From assembly GCA_964251665.1 (NCBI GenBank), contig CAXUKO010000011.1, forward strand, positions 62,001 to 126,000: a DNA stretch of 64,000 nucleotides, read 5' to 3'. Both the position numbers and the translations under genes were made by a program. Positions 52,218 to 61,774 of this stretch are shown piece by piece. The stretch's first letter is position 1. Each line of letters begins with the position of its first letter. The notes below the pieces were generated by a model. The model was not told where the DNA came from. It searched no databases and worked only from the letters and a program-made list of their open reading frames with translations. The stretch comes from JBBQLG01 sp964251665. Lineage in GTDB: Bacteria; Bacteroidota; Bacteroidia; Cytophagales; Spirosomataceae.

Positions 52218-52385
52218 ATGTCACCTGTTTCCAACGGCTGCACTATCATATTTGGGACGTTTTCTGTCTGATTTGGGGCATCGGACTGCTGGCATCCCCC
52301 GTAATGACGGAGTAATAGAACGGCTCTGGTCAGGATGCCGCTTCAGGGATAGGGATTTGGTTTGCCTTGAGTACCTTCCGGTACG

Positions 52386-53186
52386 TCAGGCCGGTTCCAG
52401 GGCCGGATACCGCTCCAGCACATCGGCCCGCGCCTGATTGTATTGATCCGCTGTCATGGGCAGGTAGTGCCATTCGAGTTTATTTTCCATATACGACACG
52501 CCTTTGCCCTTTACGGTATGCGCGATAATGGCTTTCGGCTTGCCATTCGGAACGGCCGTGAGCTGATCGATTACCGCCGTAAGCTGGTCAATATCGTGCC
52601 CGTCTACTTCCACCGTCTCGAAGCCAATGGCTTCCCACTTGGCCAGTGAGGCCGTATCGCCCAGCACATCGGCGGTGGTGCCAAATCCCTGCAGGCCGTT
52701 TTTATCGATCAGCATCACGAGGTTGTCCAACTGATGCGCCAGGGCAAAGTGCGCGGCTTCCCAGGTGGTGCCTTCGTTGGTTTCACCGTCGGAGAGGAGC
52801 ACGTAGACGCGTTCGTCGGTGCCCATCAGCTTACCCGACTTGGCAATACCGGCCGCAATGGGCAGTCCGTGGCCCAGCGATCCTGTGGCAAACGGAATGC
52901 CTTTGTGCTGACCGGGGGCCGGATGAGCGGGCAGGGTGGTGCCGTTCTGATAATAGGTAGCCAGGTCGTCGTCGGAGAGTTCGCCGAGGTAGTGCAAACA
53001 GGTGTACAGGGCCGCTGCTGCGTGGCCTTTCGATAAAATAAACGTGTCCTGCTCCCGCTTGCGCTCAATGAGGGAGGCAATCATCAGGTCAATGCAACTC
53101 AGCGAACAGCCGATATGTCCGGCATGCGCCTGATTATATAAGTCGAGTACTTTCAGCCGAAGCTGCCGTTGTAAGTCGTGTGTCAT
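52386..53186 (-). CDS. Transketolase N-terminal subunit (ThDP-binding half)
   Basis: A 266-residue protein equal to the first half of a transketolase. The diphosphate-binding block LLSDGETNEGTTWEAAHFAL with its metal ligand, the preceding DTFILSKGHAAAALY, GSLGHGLPIAAGIA, and DKNGLQGFGTT are all in place. It needs a C-terminal partner; the only one in the window is at 29257-30165, 22 kb away on the same strand. The two halves would form the active enzyme, probably for a surface-sugar precursor. Confidence 0.9.
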   Translation of the reverse strand: MTHDLQRQLRLKVLDLYNQAHAGHIGCSLSCIDLMIASLIERKREQDTFILSKGHAAAALYTCLHYLGELSDDDLATYYQNGTTLPAHPAPGQHKGIPFATGSLGHGLPIAAGIAKSGKLMGTDERVYVLLSDGETNEGTTWEAAHFALAHQLDNLVMLIDKNGLQGFGTTADVLGDTASLAKWEAIGFETVEVDGHDIDQLTAVIDQLTAVPNGKPKAIIAHTVKGKGVSYMENKLEWHYLPMTADQYNQARADVLERYPALEPA

Positions 53187-53310
53187 GCGCTGAAATAGTT
53201 GGTCAGTAGGCTGGACCGGGGGCTAATTTACGACAGGATAAAAAAAAATGTCAGTGAACAGGCCATAACTGAGTACACGGCCCGCTTCCCAGTACATGGT
53301 TGCCACCGTA

Positions 53311-55122
53311 CTAATACCGGTATTTGCTGCCCTGCAAATCGAAGATGGTAATACGCTGACCCGTGCGGCCTTTCCTGAGCACAATCTTGTCCGGCTCGCT
53401 GGGGTCGATGCGTTGCCAGTACGTGGCGGTGGGGGGCAGGTAAACATTCACCAGCTGGGCATCCAGCAGCGAAACCGCTGAATACGTCAGGTCGATTTTT
53501 GACTCGATCAATCGTTTACGGTTGGGATACAGAATGGTGTCGCCGGGTTGGTACTGCCGGGTTAGCTGCTGCGCTGCCGACCAGTACGGATTAGGCAGTC
53601 GGGCCGTCCCGAAATAGGTGTACTTCACTTCGGTATCGGCATAAATTTTAGTGAGCAGTTGCCCCACGTAGCCAGCCTGGATGCCCAGTGTAATCCAGAG
53701 CGGTACACTGAACCACCAGCGAAGCGAAGCCAGTTGATGCAGCCCCATAGCCACCAGTACCACAACGTACGGAAACGAAAAGCCCGAGTACCGTTGGGTA
53801 ATACCAAACGTGTGACCCGAGCGCCAGGCCATCACCATCAGGAAGATCGTCGGGAAAAAAGCCAGCAGGATCAACAGGTTGATGAGTCGTTTCTGGTCCG
53901 ATTCAACCACGCTGCGGGCGTATTGCCAGATCATGTAGCAAAGTGGAACTGCTGCCGTGACGAGTACGAAATGAAGCGGCACGACCGAATAAATGGGCAC
54001 ACCAATGAGCAACAGTGCCGATAAACCCAGTTTTACCCAAACGGGCGGCTTATCATCCCGGTAGTACCGGCTGATAAGTACGGTTGCGGTTATTCCCAGG
54101 GCCACCGCTACCGTTGTATTTCGTAGGCTCATCAACAACGGCCCCAGCCCATTGGAGAAGATAAATAAATCCGCAAAAATAGGCGTGACCCGCTTCAGAA
54201 TGTTAGGCAGTGTAGCGGGGTAAATTAGCCCGTAGGGATTGTTGGTCGGGTTGGTCAGGGCGAGATTGCGGTACAGTGTCGCCTGATAATTGAGCGTAAA
54301 GAAGGTGTACTTCCCTCCCCCAAAGACAAACCACAGCACAACGGGCACAAAGCCGGCCAGCGCAGTCAGCCCGAGCCTGATCCAGACCGCTGGTTGGCGC
54401 AGGTACAGCAGGGCGTATAACCCATGGCAGGCGAAAACGGTAATGGCTAAATAATGCGAGAGGACCGCCGTGGTAAACGTCAGACCATAGGCGACGTAGA
54501 GCCACCAGGGAACGGGTGTGGTTGTATCGGGCAGGCTGGCTGCTGTTGGCTGGGGGCGTCGTTCCAGAATGAGCAGAAAGAGATGGGTCGCCAGCAGGGT
54601 CAGCAAAAACGTCATCGAGTAATTGCGGGCCATGTGGCTGTAGGCAATGAAAAACGGTTCGACGGCGGCTAAGGCGCAACTGACCAGAGCGATGGTTTCG
54701 GTGGTAACCGGACTGCCCGTTCGGACATGGCGTTTAACAAAGACGTACAGCATCAGCACTGTCAGGGTACTGAAGAGTACGGAGGGCATACGCATCGAAA
54801 AATCGCTCAGCCCGAATACCTCCATCCACAGCCACAACACGCCATAGTAGGCCGGACTGTTGCCAATGTCGCCCCGAATATTGGCTTCGATAAAGTCCGC
54901 AAACGTTTTGGGTTTCCAGAACTCACTGGGGGTAAAATAGGTCTTGGTGAAGACATCGCGCTGATTGGAGCCTTCGAGGCAAACGCCCTGGCTAATCAGC
55001 AGTGTTGATTTTTCGTCGAAGAAAATGCCATAGTTATCGACCCGATAAAGTCGCAGCAACAGGGCTACAACCAGGATACTGACCAGAATAAACTTCGCGT
55101 TACGGAGCGCGTACGAATGCAT
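53311..55122 (-). CDS. GT39/ArnT-like membrane glycosyltransferase
   Basis: A 603-residue protein with about 11-13 transmembrane helices. The first extracytoplasmic loop has NYGIFFDEKSTLL (acidic pair expected of GT-C enzymes), and SHMARNYSMTFLLTLLATHLF is typical of the ArnT/PMT group (E/H-x-R-x-Y pattern). The C terminus is soluble. It likely transfers a sugar from a polyprenyl-phosphate donor in the periplasm. It neighbours the transketolase half, supporting a role in glycan assembly. A possible TACTTTTG -7 element lies upstream at 55143. Confidence 0.8.
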   Translation of the reverse strand: MHSYALRNAKFILVSILVVALLLRLYRVDNYGIFFDEKSTLLISQGVCLEGSNQRDVFTKTYFTPSEFWKPKTFADFIEANIRGDIGNSPAYYGVLWLWMEVFGLSDFSMRMPSVLFSTLTVLMLYVFVKRHVRTGSPVTTETIALVSCALAAVEPFFIAYSHMARNYSMTFLLTLLATHLFLLILERRPQPTAASLPDTTTPVPWWLYVAYGLTFTTAVLSHYLAITVFACHGLYALLYLRQPAVWIRLGLTALAGFVPVVLWFVFGGGKYTFFTLNYQATLYRNLALTNPTNNPYGLIYPATLPNILKRVTPIFADLFIFSNGLGPLLMSLRNTTVAVALGITATVLISRYYRDDKPPVWVKLGLSALLLIGVPIYSVVPLHFVLVTAAVPLCYMIWQYARSVVESDQKRLINLLILLAFFPTIFLMVMAWRSGHTFGITQRYSGFSFPYVVVLVAMGLHQLASLRWWFSVPLWITLGIQAGYVGQLLTKIYADTEVKYTYFGTARLPNPYWSAAQQLTRQYQPGDTILYPNRKRLIESKIDLTYSAVSLLDAQLVNVYLPPTATYWQRIDPSEPDKIVLRKGRTGQRITIFDLQGSKYRY

Positions 55123-55142
55123 AGATTGACTGACTTACCCGG

Positions 55143-55150
55143 CAAAAGTA
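55143..55150 (-). promoter_or_regulatory. Candidate -7 element upstream of the GT39-like gene
   Basis: Minus-strand TACTTTTG matches TAnnTTTG 20 bp upstream of the start at 55122. It has no good -33 partner. Confidence 0.3.
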
Positions 55151-55167
55151 CGTCCAATTCCGGTCTG

Positions 55168-57249
55168 TCAGCGTTTGAGAATGGTAAATTCTACCCGCCG
55201 GTTCTGCCGGCGTCGCTCATCGGTTTCGTTGCTGGCGATGGGTTTACTCGGCCCCCAGGCTTTGGTTCGGATTCGCGCTTCGGCAATGCCCTGTGCTACC
55301 AGATACTCTTTTACGACCCGAACGCGGTCTTCGGAGAGCTTCATATTCAAGGCCCACTCGCCCTGATTATCGGTATGCCCTTCCACCAGAATTTCCATGG
55401 CCGGGTACTCGTTGAGCAATGCAACCAGCCGGTCCAGTTCAATGGAGGAGCCGGGCAGAAGGTCAAATTTGCTCTGCTCGAACAGTACTTCCCGCAGCAC
55501 CACTTTCTGGCCCGAGTCGATAGGGACTAAGTACAGATTGCGCCGGATGTCGCGGAAACGCTTGTCTTTACTCAGGTCGAGCGCTTCCGTCAGGGGAAAA
55601 TAACCCGCTTTGATAGCCGACAGGGTGTACGTTTTCTGCGTAGCCAGAATCAATTTATACTCACCGGTTTCGGGGTCGTAGTCCGCCTTGGAGACTACTT
55701 TTTTGTCCTGCGCCAGGCTGGAAACGACTTCAGCCGCTACCGGTTTTTTGGTAAGCGCGTCCAGCACCTGCCCCGACACAATCGCAACCGGATCGGGCTT
55801 AATGGCCGGAAACAGCTTGAGCCGGAAAATATCATCTTCGCCCAGCGAGTTGGCGCTTGAACTCAGGTAGGCGTAGTCGCCGGTGGCGGGCACCACAAAA
55901 TACCCGTCCCACTCGGGCGTATTGATGGCTGGCCCCAGATTCTCCGGCACCGACCAATTGGTCCAGCTTTCATCGAGCCGACGGCTCACAAAAATATCGC
56001 CATCGCCAAAACCGGGGTGGCCCGCTGAGGTGAAATACAGGGTACGACCGTCGGCCGCCAGAAACGGCGAACTCTCAAAATCGGCCGTATTCAGCGTTGG
56101 CCCCAAGGAACGGGGCTCCGACCAGCTTACTTTATCCTGTTGCAGAAAAGAGATGTACAGGTCGCGGTCGCCTTCGGTGTCTTTCCGCCGGACGGCCATA
56201 ATAATAACGTTGCCTTCGGGACCAATCACGAATTCGGCCTGCGCCGGTTCGTCCTGCGACCCGGCCGCTACGCTGTAATTATTGGCAATCTTGCACTCGA
56301 CAGGGGTACTCCAGCCCGCCCGCGTTTTGATGGAGCGCGACAGACCAAACATCAGATCGCCATTGGGCTTGTAGACATTCAGCAGGTACATGGTCCGGCC
56401 ATCGAGCGAGAGACTGCTCACAGCGTTGTCACCGGCGTTATTGATTGGTGGACCAAGGTTGGTGGCTTCGTTCCACTGGGGGGGCATACCCGCGCTGGGA
56501 GCGGCAAGTGTGGATACCCAAACGTCCTGCCGGTCGGGGCTGCCCACGTTCCCCTTGAATTTATTGCGGGTAAAGTAAAGCGTTTTGCCATCGGGTGAGA
56601 TGACCGGGGCTACTTCCTCACCGGGTGAATTAACGCCTTTGCCGAGGTTCTCTTTGGCAAGGTCGGTGGGTGTACCTTTAGCTACATTGATGCTGACGGT
56701 AATGGGTTTGCGGTCCTCCGAAATGCCGATGGCGTCGATCTGGTTTGGCCCTTTAATCCGGCCCGGCATCAGCATCACCTTCACTTCCTTACCAATCAGT
56801 CCCGAGTCTTTCGGGAAAATCCGCAGCAACGGGTCGGGGCGGGGGGCGGGGTTGTCGTTCTGATAAACGGCATGTTCGCGACCGGCTTCATCGATCACGA
56901 GTACGCGGGAGATAACGCCCGGATTCACGCTTTCGCCGATCACCACCTGCCGCGCCCGCGTGGGTTTGGCAAAGGCAACGTGAATCCACTCTTCTGCTGC
57001 ATTGTCGGGGTAGAGGGGCGACCACGCGCAGGGGCTGTCGCCAAGCTGCGGTAACTTGTTCGGACGGCCCAGCGCCTGAACAGCTTTGTACTGACGACCG
57101 TAATTCTCCCCCTTCGCTTCCGACGAAACACCGACGACCCGGCTGGCCCATTGAACGGCCTGGTCCGCCGGGGCCGTTTCCGGCTGTGCCTGACTGACGG
57201 GCAGATGCAGGCTCAGAAGAAATCCGATGAGAAAAAACCTCAATTGCAT
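55168..57249 (-). CDS. OmpA-family protein with PD40 repeats
   Basis: A 693-residue envelope protein. After a signal peptide (FLIGFLLSLHLPVSQAQ) comes a galactose-binding-like region (about 30-165), then PD40/WD40-like beta-propeller repeats (DGKTLYFTRNK, DGRTMYLLNV, DGRTLYFTSAGHPG, DYAYLSSS), a carboxypeptidase-regulatory-like domain (VSGQVLDALTKKPVAAEV, about 500-575) and a C-terminal OmpA domain (LVEGHTDNQGEWALNMKLSEDR ... RRQNRRVEF) that binds peptidoglycan. This layout is very common in Bacteroidota, where it anchors surface complexes. Its role here is not specified. Confidence 0.9.
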   Translation of the reverse strand: MQLRFFLIGFLLSLHLPVSQAQPETAPADQAVQWASRVVGVSSEAKGENYGRQYKAVQALGRPNKLPQLGDSPCAWSPLYPDNAAEEWIHVAFAKPTRARQVVIGESVNPGVISRVLVIDEAGREHAVYQNDNPAPRPDPLLRIFPKDSGLIGKEVKVMLMPGRIKGPNQIDAIGISEDRKPITVSINVAKGTPTDLAKENLGKGVNSPGEEVAPVISPDGKTLYFTRNKFKGNVGSPDRQDVWVSTLAAPSAGMPPQWNEATNLGPPINNAGDNAVSSLSLDGRTMYLLNVYKPNGDLMFGLSRSIKTRAGWSTPVECKIANNYSVAAGSQDEPAQAEFVIGPEGNVIIMAVRRKDTEGDRDLYISFLQQDKVSWSEPRSLGPTLNTADFESSPFLAADGRTLYFTSAGHPGFGDGDIFVSRRLDESWTNWSVPENLGPAINTPEWDGYFVVPATGDYAYLSSSANSLGEDDIFRLKLFPAIKPDPVAIVSGQVLDALTKKPVAAEVVSSLAQDKKVVSKADYDPETGEYKLILATQKTYTLSAIKAGYFPLTEALDLSKDKRFRDIRRNLYLVPIDSGQKVVLREVLFEQSKFDLLPGSSIELDRLVALLNEYPAMEILVEGHTDNQGEWALNMKLSEDRVRVVKEYLVAQGIAEARIRTKAWGPSKPIASNETDERRRQNRRVEFTILKR

Positions 57250-57260
57250 ACGTATTAAGT

Positions 57261-57341
57261 CAGGTAAGTCGGTAAGTTGCTTCGCCAGAGTCGGTAAGTT
57301 AGTGAGGAGTTAATTAACCCACGCTTATTAACTGACCGACT
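57261..57341. repeat. Degenerate inverted-repeat element
   Basis: Contains GGTAAGT units and TTGCTTCGCC, echoing the element at 20029-20110. Segments 57289-57306 and 57324-57341 are reverse complements at 15 of 18 positions. It lies between the OmpA and GH13 genes. Weak alone, but the resemblance to the other copy suggests a dispersed family. Confidence 0.4.
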
Positions 57342-57362
57342 GACCGCCTTACCCACTATTAA

Positions 57363-58781
57363 TTAATTGGTCAGTACCCGGTATTCCCAGGGCTTGAGTG
57401 TCATCACCATTTCGGCCTTTAGCTCAGTAGGCTGGCGGCTGAAAACGTCGGTATAAATACCCTCGAAACCTGTTCCCGACAACCGGATGGTGTGCGGCTG
57501 GTCGCTCAGGTTAATTAATACGGCAACGTGGTCGGTTTCTTTCTGGCGATGAAAGGCGTACACGGACTCATCACTGCCCGTACTTAGTTTAACCGCTTCC
57601 CCGCCGGCCGGACCGTTCCAGAGTGCCTTGTTCCGATGCTTTAAAGTAAGCAGTGTTTTAAAGAAATCATTTTTTCCGTAGTTCCCCCAGTAGATGGGGT
57701 CTTTCTCGAAAAATTTAAGCCGTTTGCTCAGGTTCGCTTCCATACCGTTATAGACGAGCGGCATACCCTCGAGGGTGTACGCCAGGGCTGTAAAGGCATC
57801 GCCCCCCACACCGAACGACTCCGTTAAGGTGCCGTTCCAGCTGTTTTCGTCATGATTCTGGGTGAAGTTCATCTGGTAGTATCCCACCGGAAACCGTTCC
57901 CGGTTACGGGTCAGCAACGAGTCGATGGCCGTTGCCGGACGGGTACCTTTGGCAATCTCTTTCAGTAGCTTGTGCATGCTCCAGCCGTAATTCATGTTAA
58001 AACAGACGCTGAACTGCCTGGGGTCATCTTCCCATTCGGCGAGCATGAAAACGGGTTTGATCTTATCCAGCGCCGGACGCACTTCAGCCCAGAAATCATC
58101 GGGAACCAGACCGGCCATGTCGCAGCGGTAGCCATCCACATCGCATTCGCGCACCCAGTATTGCAGGGCGTCGATCATTGCTGCGCGCATTTCGGGGTTG
58201 GCATAGTTCAGGTCAACCACGTCCGTCCAGTCGGTGGGTTTGCCTTTTTCGTCCAGCGGTGTCGTCATTTTGCCCTTCACGCGGGTGTACCAGTCGGGGT
58301 GCTCCTTTGTCCAGACATGATCCCAGCCGGTATGGTTAGGCACCCAGTCCAGAATAACCCGCAGGCCCATTTTATGCGCACGGAGCACGAGGGCTTTAAA
58401 ATCGGCGAGGGTGCCGTAGTCCGGGTTAATGGCTTTGTAGTCTGCCACCGCGTAGGGACTGCCGAGTGTCCCTTTTTTGTTGGTCTGACTGATCGGAAAA
58501 ATCGGCATCAGCCAGATAATGTCGGCCCCGAGTTCTTTCAGGCGCGGCAACTGAGCCTCAACCGCCTTAAAGTTGCCTTCAGCGGAGAACTGCCGCGTAT
58601 TCACCTCATAGATCGTTGCGTTGCGCGCCCAGTCGGGGGCGGGAGCCACGTGCAGGGACTGGCTGCTGTCGGCCGTGAGGGTGGCACTGGTCGGCGTTTC
58701 AGTCTCAGTTTGTGTCTGCGTCTGGCAGGCCGTCAGGAACAGCAAACCGGACAGCAGGCCCGCGAGGAATAGTTTATTCAT
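57363..58781 (-). CDS. GH13 alpha-amylase family lipoprotein
   Basis: A 472-residue glycoside hydrolase. The ATG at 58781 gives a lipoprotein signal MNKLFLAGLLSGLLFLTAC; upstream in-frame Met (58835) would bury it. Conserved GH13 regions are intact: VILDWVPNHTGW (I), GYRCDMAGLVPDDFW with the nucleophile Asp (II), FMLAEWED with the acid/base Glu (III) and FTQNHDENSWNG with the third Asp (IV). It is probably anchored facing the periplasm or cell surface and acts on alpha-glucans or oligosaccharides. It is the gene after rpe. Confidence 0.92.
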   Translation of the reverse strand: MNKLFLAGLLSGLLFLTACQTQTQTETETPTSATLTADSSQSLHVAPAPDWARNATIYEVNTRQFSAEGNFKAVEAQLPRLKELGADIIWLMPIFPISQTNKKGTLGSPYAVADYKAINPDYGTLADFKALVLRAHKMGLRVILDWVPNHTGWDHVWTKEHPDWYTRVKGKMTTPLDEKGKPTDWTDVVDLNYANPEMRAAMIDALQYWVRECDVDGYRCDMAGLVPDDFWAEVRPALDKIKPVFMLAEWEDDPRQFSVCFNMNYGWSMHKLLKEIAKGTRPATAIDSLLTRNRERFPVGYYQMNFTQNHDENSWNGTLTESFGVGGDAFTALAYTLEGMPLVYNGMEANLSKRLKFFEKDPIYWGNYGKNDFFKTLLTLKHRNKALWNGPAGGEAVKLSTGSDESVYAFHRQKETDHVAVLINLSDQPHTIRLSGTGFEGIYTDVFSRQPTELKAEMVMTLKPWEYRVLTN

Positions 58782-58827
58782 AAAAAGGGTAGTCGCACAA
58801 GAGAAACAAGTCAACGGATTACACAAG

Positions 58828-59499
58828 TTACACAACAGGAACGGGCGGTTGTGCTTTCAGCTGCCGGATGGCGGCTAACGGATCATCGGCGCCAAATACG
58901 GAGGTGCCCGCTACCAGCACATCAGCCCCCGCATGAACCAGCCCGGCCGCATTACCCGGTCCAACGCCCCCGTCTACTTCAATCAGCACCGGCACCTGGT
59001 ACAGGGTAATTAATTGTTTCAGCCGCCGGATTTTAGCGAATGTATGGTCAATGAATACCTGACCCCCAAAGCCAGGATTAACCGACATCAGCAACACCTG
59101 ATCGAGCACCGGCAGCACGTCTTCGAGCAGGCTGACGGGCGTATGCGGGTTCAGTGCCACACCGGCCCGGCAACCCAACTCCCGGATGTGCGTCAGCGTG
59201 CGGTGCAGGTGCGTACAGGCCTCGTAATGAACTGTAATGGTGGTAGCTCCGGCTTTCGCGAACTGATCGAGGTAACGTTCAGGCTGCGTAATCATCAGGT
59301 GAACGTCCAGCGGTTTTGTTGCATATCGCCGTACGGCTTCCATAACGGGAAAACCAAATGATATATTTGGGACGAAAACGCCATCCATGATGTCGATGTG
59401 AAACCAGTCGGCGTCGCTTTGGTTTATCAGTTCAACGTCGCGCTGGAGGTTGGCAAAATCAGCAGCCAGTACAGACGGAGCCAAAATGGGTAGGGTCAT
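58828..59499 (-). CDS. rpe: Ribulose-phosphate 3-epimerase
   Basis: A 223-residue TIM-barrel epimerase of the pentose phosphate pathway, interconverting D-ribulose 5-phosphate and D-xylulose 5-phosphate. Motifs: LAPSVLAADFANLQ at the start, FHIDIMDGVFVPNISFG with a metal ligand, LLMSVNPGFGGQVFI, and VLIEVDGGVGPGNA with the second catalytic Asp. The ATG at 59499 (MTLPILAPSVL) gives the normal length; the longer frame to 59679 is not supported. It precedes the GH13 gene by 46 bp. Confidence 0.95.
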   Translation of the reverse strand: MTLPILAPSVLAADFANLQRDVELINQSDADWFHIDIMDGVFVPNISFGFPVMEAVRRYATKPLDVHLMITQPERYLDQFAKAGATTITVHYEACTHLHRTLTHIRELGCRAGVALNPHTPVSLLEDVLPVLDQVLLMSVNPGFGGQVFIDHTFAKIRRLKQLITLYQVPVLIEVDGGVGPGNAAGLVHAGADVLVAGTSVFGADDPLAAIRQLKAQPPVPVV

Positions 59500-59559
59500 C
59501 ACGCAAAAAATTAATGGCTGTAAAGCTACCTTTTTTTGATGGATTGACGAAACCTGTAT

Positions 59560-59612
59560 CCCGGACGCCCACGTCCGGCTTTTTACCTGAACAACCGGAT
59601 GTGGGCGTCCGG
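59560..59612. repeat. REP-like palindromic pair upstream of ligA
   Basis: CCCGGACGCCCACGTCCGG (59560-59578) and CCGGATGTGGGCGTCCGG (59595-59612) form a hairpin around a short spacer. It is the inverted counterpart of the kdpB-kdpC element and lies 23 bp before the ligA start. Confidence 0.75.
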
Positions 59613-59635
59613 TCAGACCGCCGTTGCGGATACCT

Positions 59636-61714
59636 ATGAACCCAGAACAACGCATCCAGGAATTAACCGACCAACTCAACTACTACAACTACCAATACTA
59701 TCAGCATAGTATCTCGGAAGTAGACGATTATACTTTCGACCAACTGCTGGAAGAACTGACCGCGCTCGAACAGCAGCACCCGGAACTGCGCCGACCCGAT
59801 TCGCCGACCCAACGCGTGGGCGGTACCATCAGCAAGGAATTTGCCACGGTCTATCACCGCTTCCCTATGCTGTCGCTGGGCAATACCTACTCCGAAGCCG
59901 ACCTGCTGGAGTTCGATTCCCGCGTCCGAAAAGGACTGAACGGGCAGGCCTATGAATACATCTGCGAACTGAAATTCGATGGTGTGGCGTTGAGTGTGAC
60001 CTACGAAAACGGGCTGCTCGTACAAGGTGCCACGCGGGGTGACGGCGTTCGGGGGGACGACATTACGCACAACATCCGCACCATCAGGACCATGCCCCTG
60101 CGGGTAACGGCGGAAGGCATTCCGGCTCTGTTCGAGGTGCGGGGTGAGGGCTTTTTGCCCCTGGCCGAGTTTGAGCGCATCAACCGGGAGCGCGATGATA
60201 TTGGCGAAGCCCAACTGGCTAACCCCCGGAATGCGGCTTCTGGTACGTTCAAGCAACAGGATTCGGCTGCCGTGGCCAAACGTCGGCTGGATTGTTACCT
60301 CTATTCGTTCCTGTCAGACCCGCTGCCCGACGGTACCGAGGTTTTTCATACCCATGAGGAAAGCCTGATTGCGCTCAAGAAATGGGGCTTCAATGTCTCG
60401 CCCACCTGGCGAAAATGTACCACCCTGGATGAGGTAATGGCCTACATCAATGAGTGGGATACCCGACGCTTTACGCTGCCGCTCGGTACGGATGGCATTG
60501 TCATTAAAGTAAACCGCTACGACCAGCAACGCGACCTGGGCTATACCGCCAAAAGTCCGCGCTGGGCCATTGCCTTTAAGTATAAAGCACTGGCTGCCAG
60601 CACGACACTGAACAGCATTACGTATCAGGTTGGGCGTACCGGAGCCGTTACGCCGGTGGCTAATCTGACCCCCGTACTGCTGGCGGGAACAGTGGTAAAA
60701 CGGGCGTCGCTGCACAATGCCAATGAGATCGAGCGGCTCGGTGTCCGTCTGGGCGACACGGTTTTTGTGGAGAAAGGCGGGGAAATCATTCCCAAGATAA
60801 CGGGTGTGGACCTCAATAAACGGACCGACGCTGCCCAGCCGATCATTTACCCAACTGACTGTCCGGCCTGTGGTACGCCGTTGGTGCGCAAAGAAGGAGA
60901 AGCCCACTTTTACTGCCCCAACGAGCGCGGTTGCCCACCCCAGAAACAGGCCCGCTTCGAACATTTCATTCAGCGCCGGGCCATGAACATCGAAAGTCTG
61001 GGCGAAGGAAAAATCGAGCTGCTCATTGATCGGGGACTGGTGCAAAGTCCGGCTGACTTATATGAACTGACGACGGAGAAGCTGCTGGGCTTGGAAAAAG
61101 TGCATACCGATGATAAAACCGGCAAGACCCGCGCGGTTCGGCTACAGCAAAAATCCGTTGAAAACATTCTGAGCGCAATCGAGCTATCGAAAAATCAGTC
61201 GTTTGCCAATGTGTTGTTTGCGCTGGGCATCCGCTACGTGGGGAATACTACTGCCGAAAATTTAGCCGATTATTTCGGCAACATCGATGCCATGATGGCC
61301 GCTGATCTGGATGGTCTGCTGGCCGTACCCGATACCGGGCCGCGTATTGCACAGAGCGTAGTGGGCTGGTTTGCCGACGCCGATAACCGCGTATTCGTGG
61401 AGCGGCTGCGGCTCGCGGGCTTACAGATGGTGTCTGAACGGAAGGTTGTAGCGCGGGAGGGAAGCGGGCTGGAAGGCAAGACATTTCTGTACACCGGCAC
61501 CTTCGCCAATTTTAGCCGGGAGGCACTCGAAGCCCGGATCGAAGCGAACGGTGGCCGGCTACTGAGCGGTATTTCCAAGAAACTCAATTACCTGATCGTT
61601 GGCGAAAACCCCGGTCCCTCGAAGGTGCAGAAAGCCGAAAAACTTAATGTGCCTATGATTAGCGAAGAGGCTTTTGTGGCTATGCTGACGGGCGAGCAGA
61701 CGGTTGATGTGTAA
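59636..61714 (+). CDS. ligA: NAD-dependent DNA ligase LigA
   Basis: A 692-residue ligase essential for sealing nicks in replication and repair. The NAD-binding Ia region is at the start; the nucleotidyl-lysine is in CELKFDGVALSV near residue 115; an OB fold follows (YQVGRTGAVTPVANLTPV); a zinc finger CPACGTPLVRKEGE with YCPNERGCPP; helix-hairpin-helix repeats (LFALGIRYVGNTTAENLADY); and a C-terminal BRCT domain (GSGLEGKTFLYTGTF). The ATG at 59636 (MNPEQRIQELTDQLNYYNYQ) is the natural start; four extra codons lie upstream in frame. Confidence 0.97.
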   Translation: MNPEQRIQELTDQLNYYNYQYYQHSISEVDDYTFDQLLEELTALEQQHPELRRPDSPTQRVGGTISKEFATVYHRFPMLSLGNTYSEADLLEFDSRVRKGLNGQAYEYICELKFDGVALSVTYENGLLVQGATRGDGVRGDDITHNIRTIRTMPLRVTAEGIPALFEVRGEGFLPLAEFERINRERDDIGEAQLANPRNAASGTFKQQDSAAVAKRRLDCYLYSFLSDPLPDGTEVFHTHEESLIALKKWGFNVSPTWRKCTTLDEVMAYINEWDTRRFTLPLGTDGIVIKVNRYDQQRDLGYTAKSPRWAIAFKYKALAASTTLNSITYQVGRTGAVTPVANLTPVLLAGTVVKRASLHNANEIERLGVRLGDTVFVEKGGEIIPKITGVDLNKRTDAAQPIIYPTDCPACGTPLVRKEGEAHFYCPNERGCPPQKQARFEHFIQRRAMNIESLGEGKIELLIDRGLVQSPADLYELTTEKLLGLEKVHTDDKTGKTRAVRLQQKSVENILSAIELSKNQSFANVLFALGIRYVGNTTAENLADYFGNIDAMMAADLDGLLAVPDTGPRIAQSVVGWFADADNRVFVERLRLAGLQMVSERKVVAREGSGLEGKTFLYTGTFANFSREALEARIEANGGRLLSGISKKLNYLIVGENPGPSKVQKAEKLNVPMISEEAFVAMLTGEQTVDV

Positions 61715-61742
61715 TCAAAACAACTTTCCCGCCCAATTCCCG

Positions 61743-61750
61743 TAACTTTG
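61743..61750 (+). promoter_or_regulatory. Bacteroidota -7 element upstream of dapA
   Basis: TAACTTTG matches TAnnTTTG, 24 bp before the dapA ATG; the -33 box is not clear. Confidence 0.4.
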
Positions 61751-61774
61751 CGGTAATACAAACCGGTAGTTTTT

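Noticed and set aside
57972..58772. Plus-strand open frame of 266 codons
   Set aside because: Antisense to the GH13 lipoprotein gene, which has all four family motifs.
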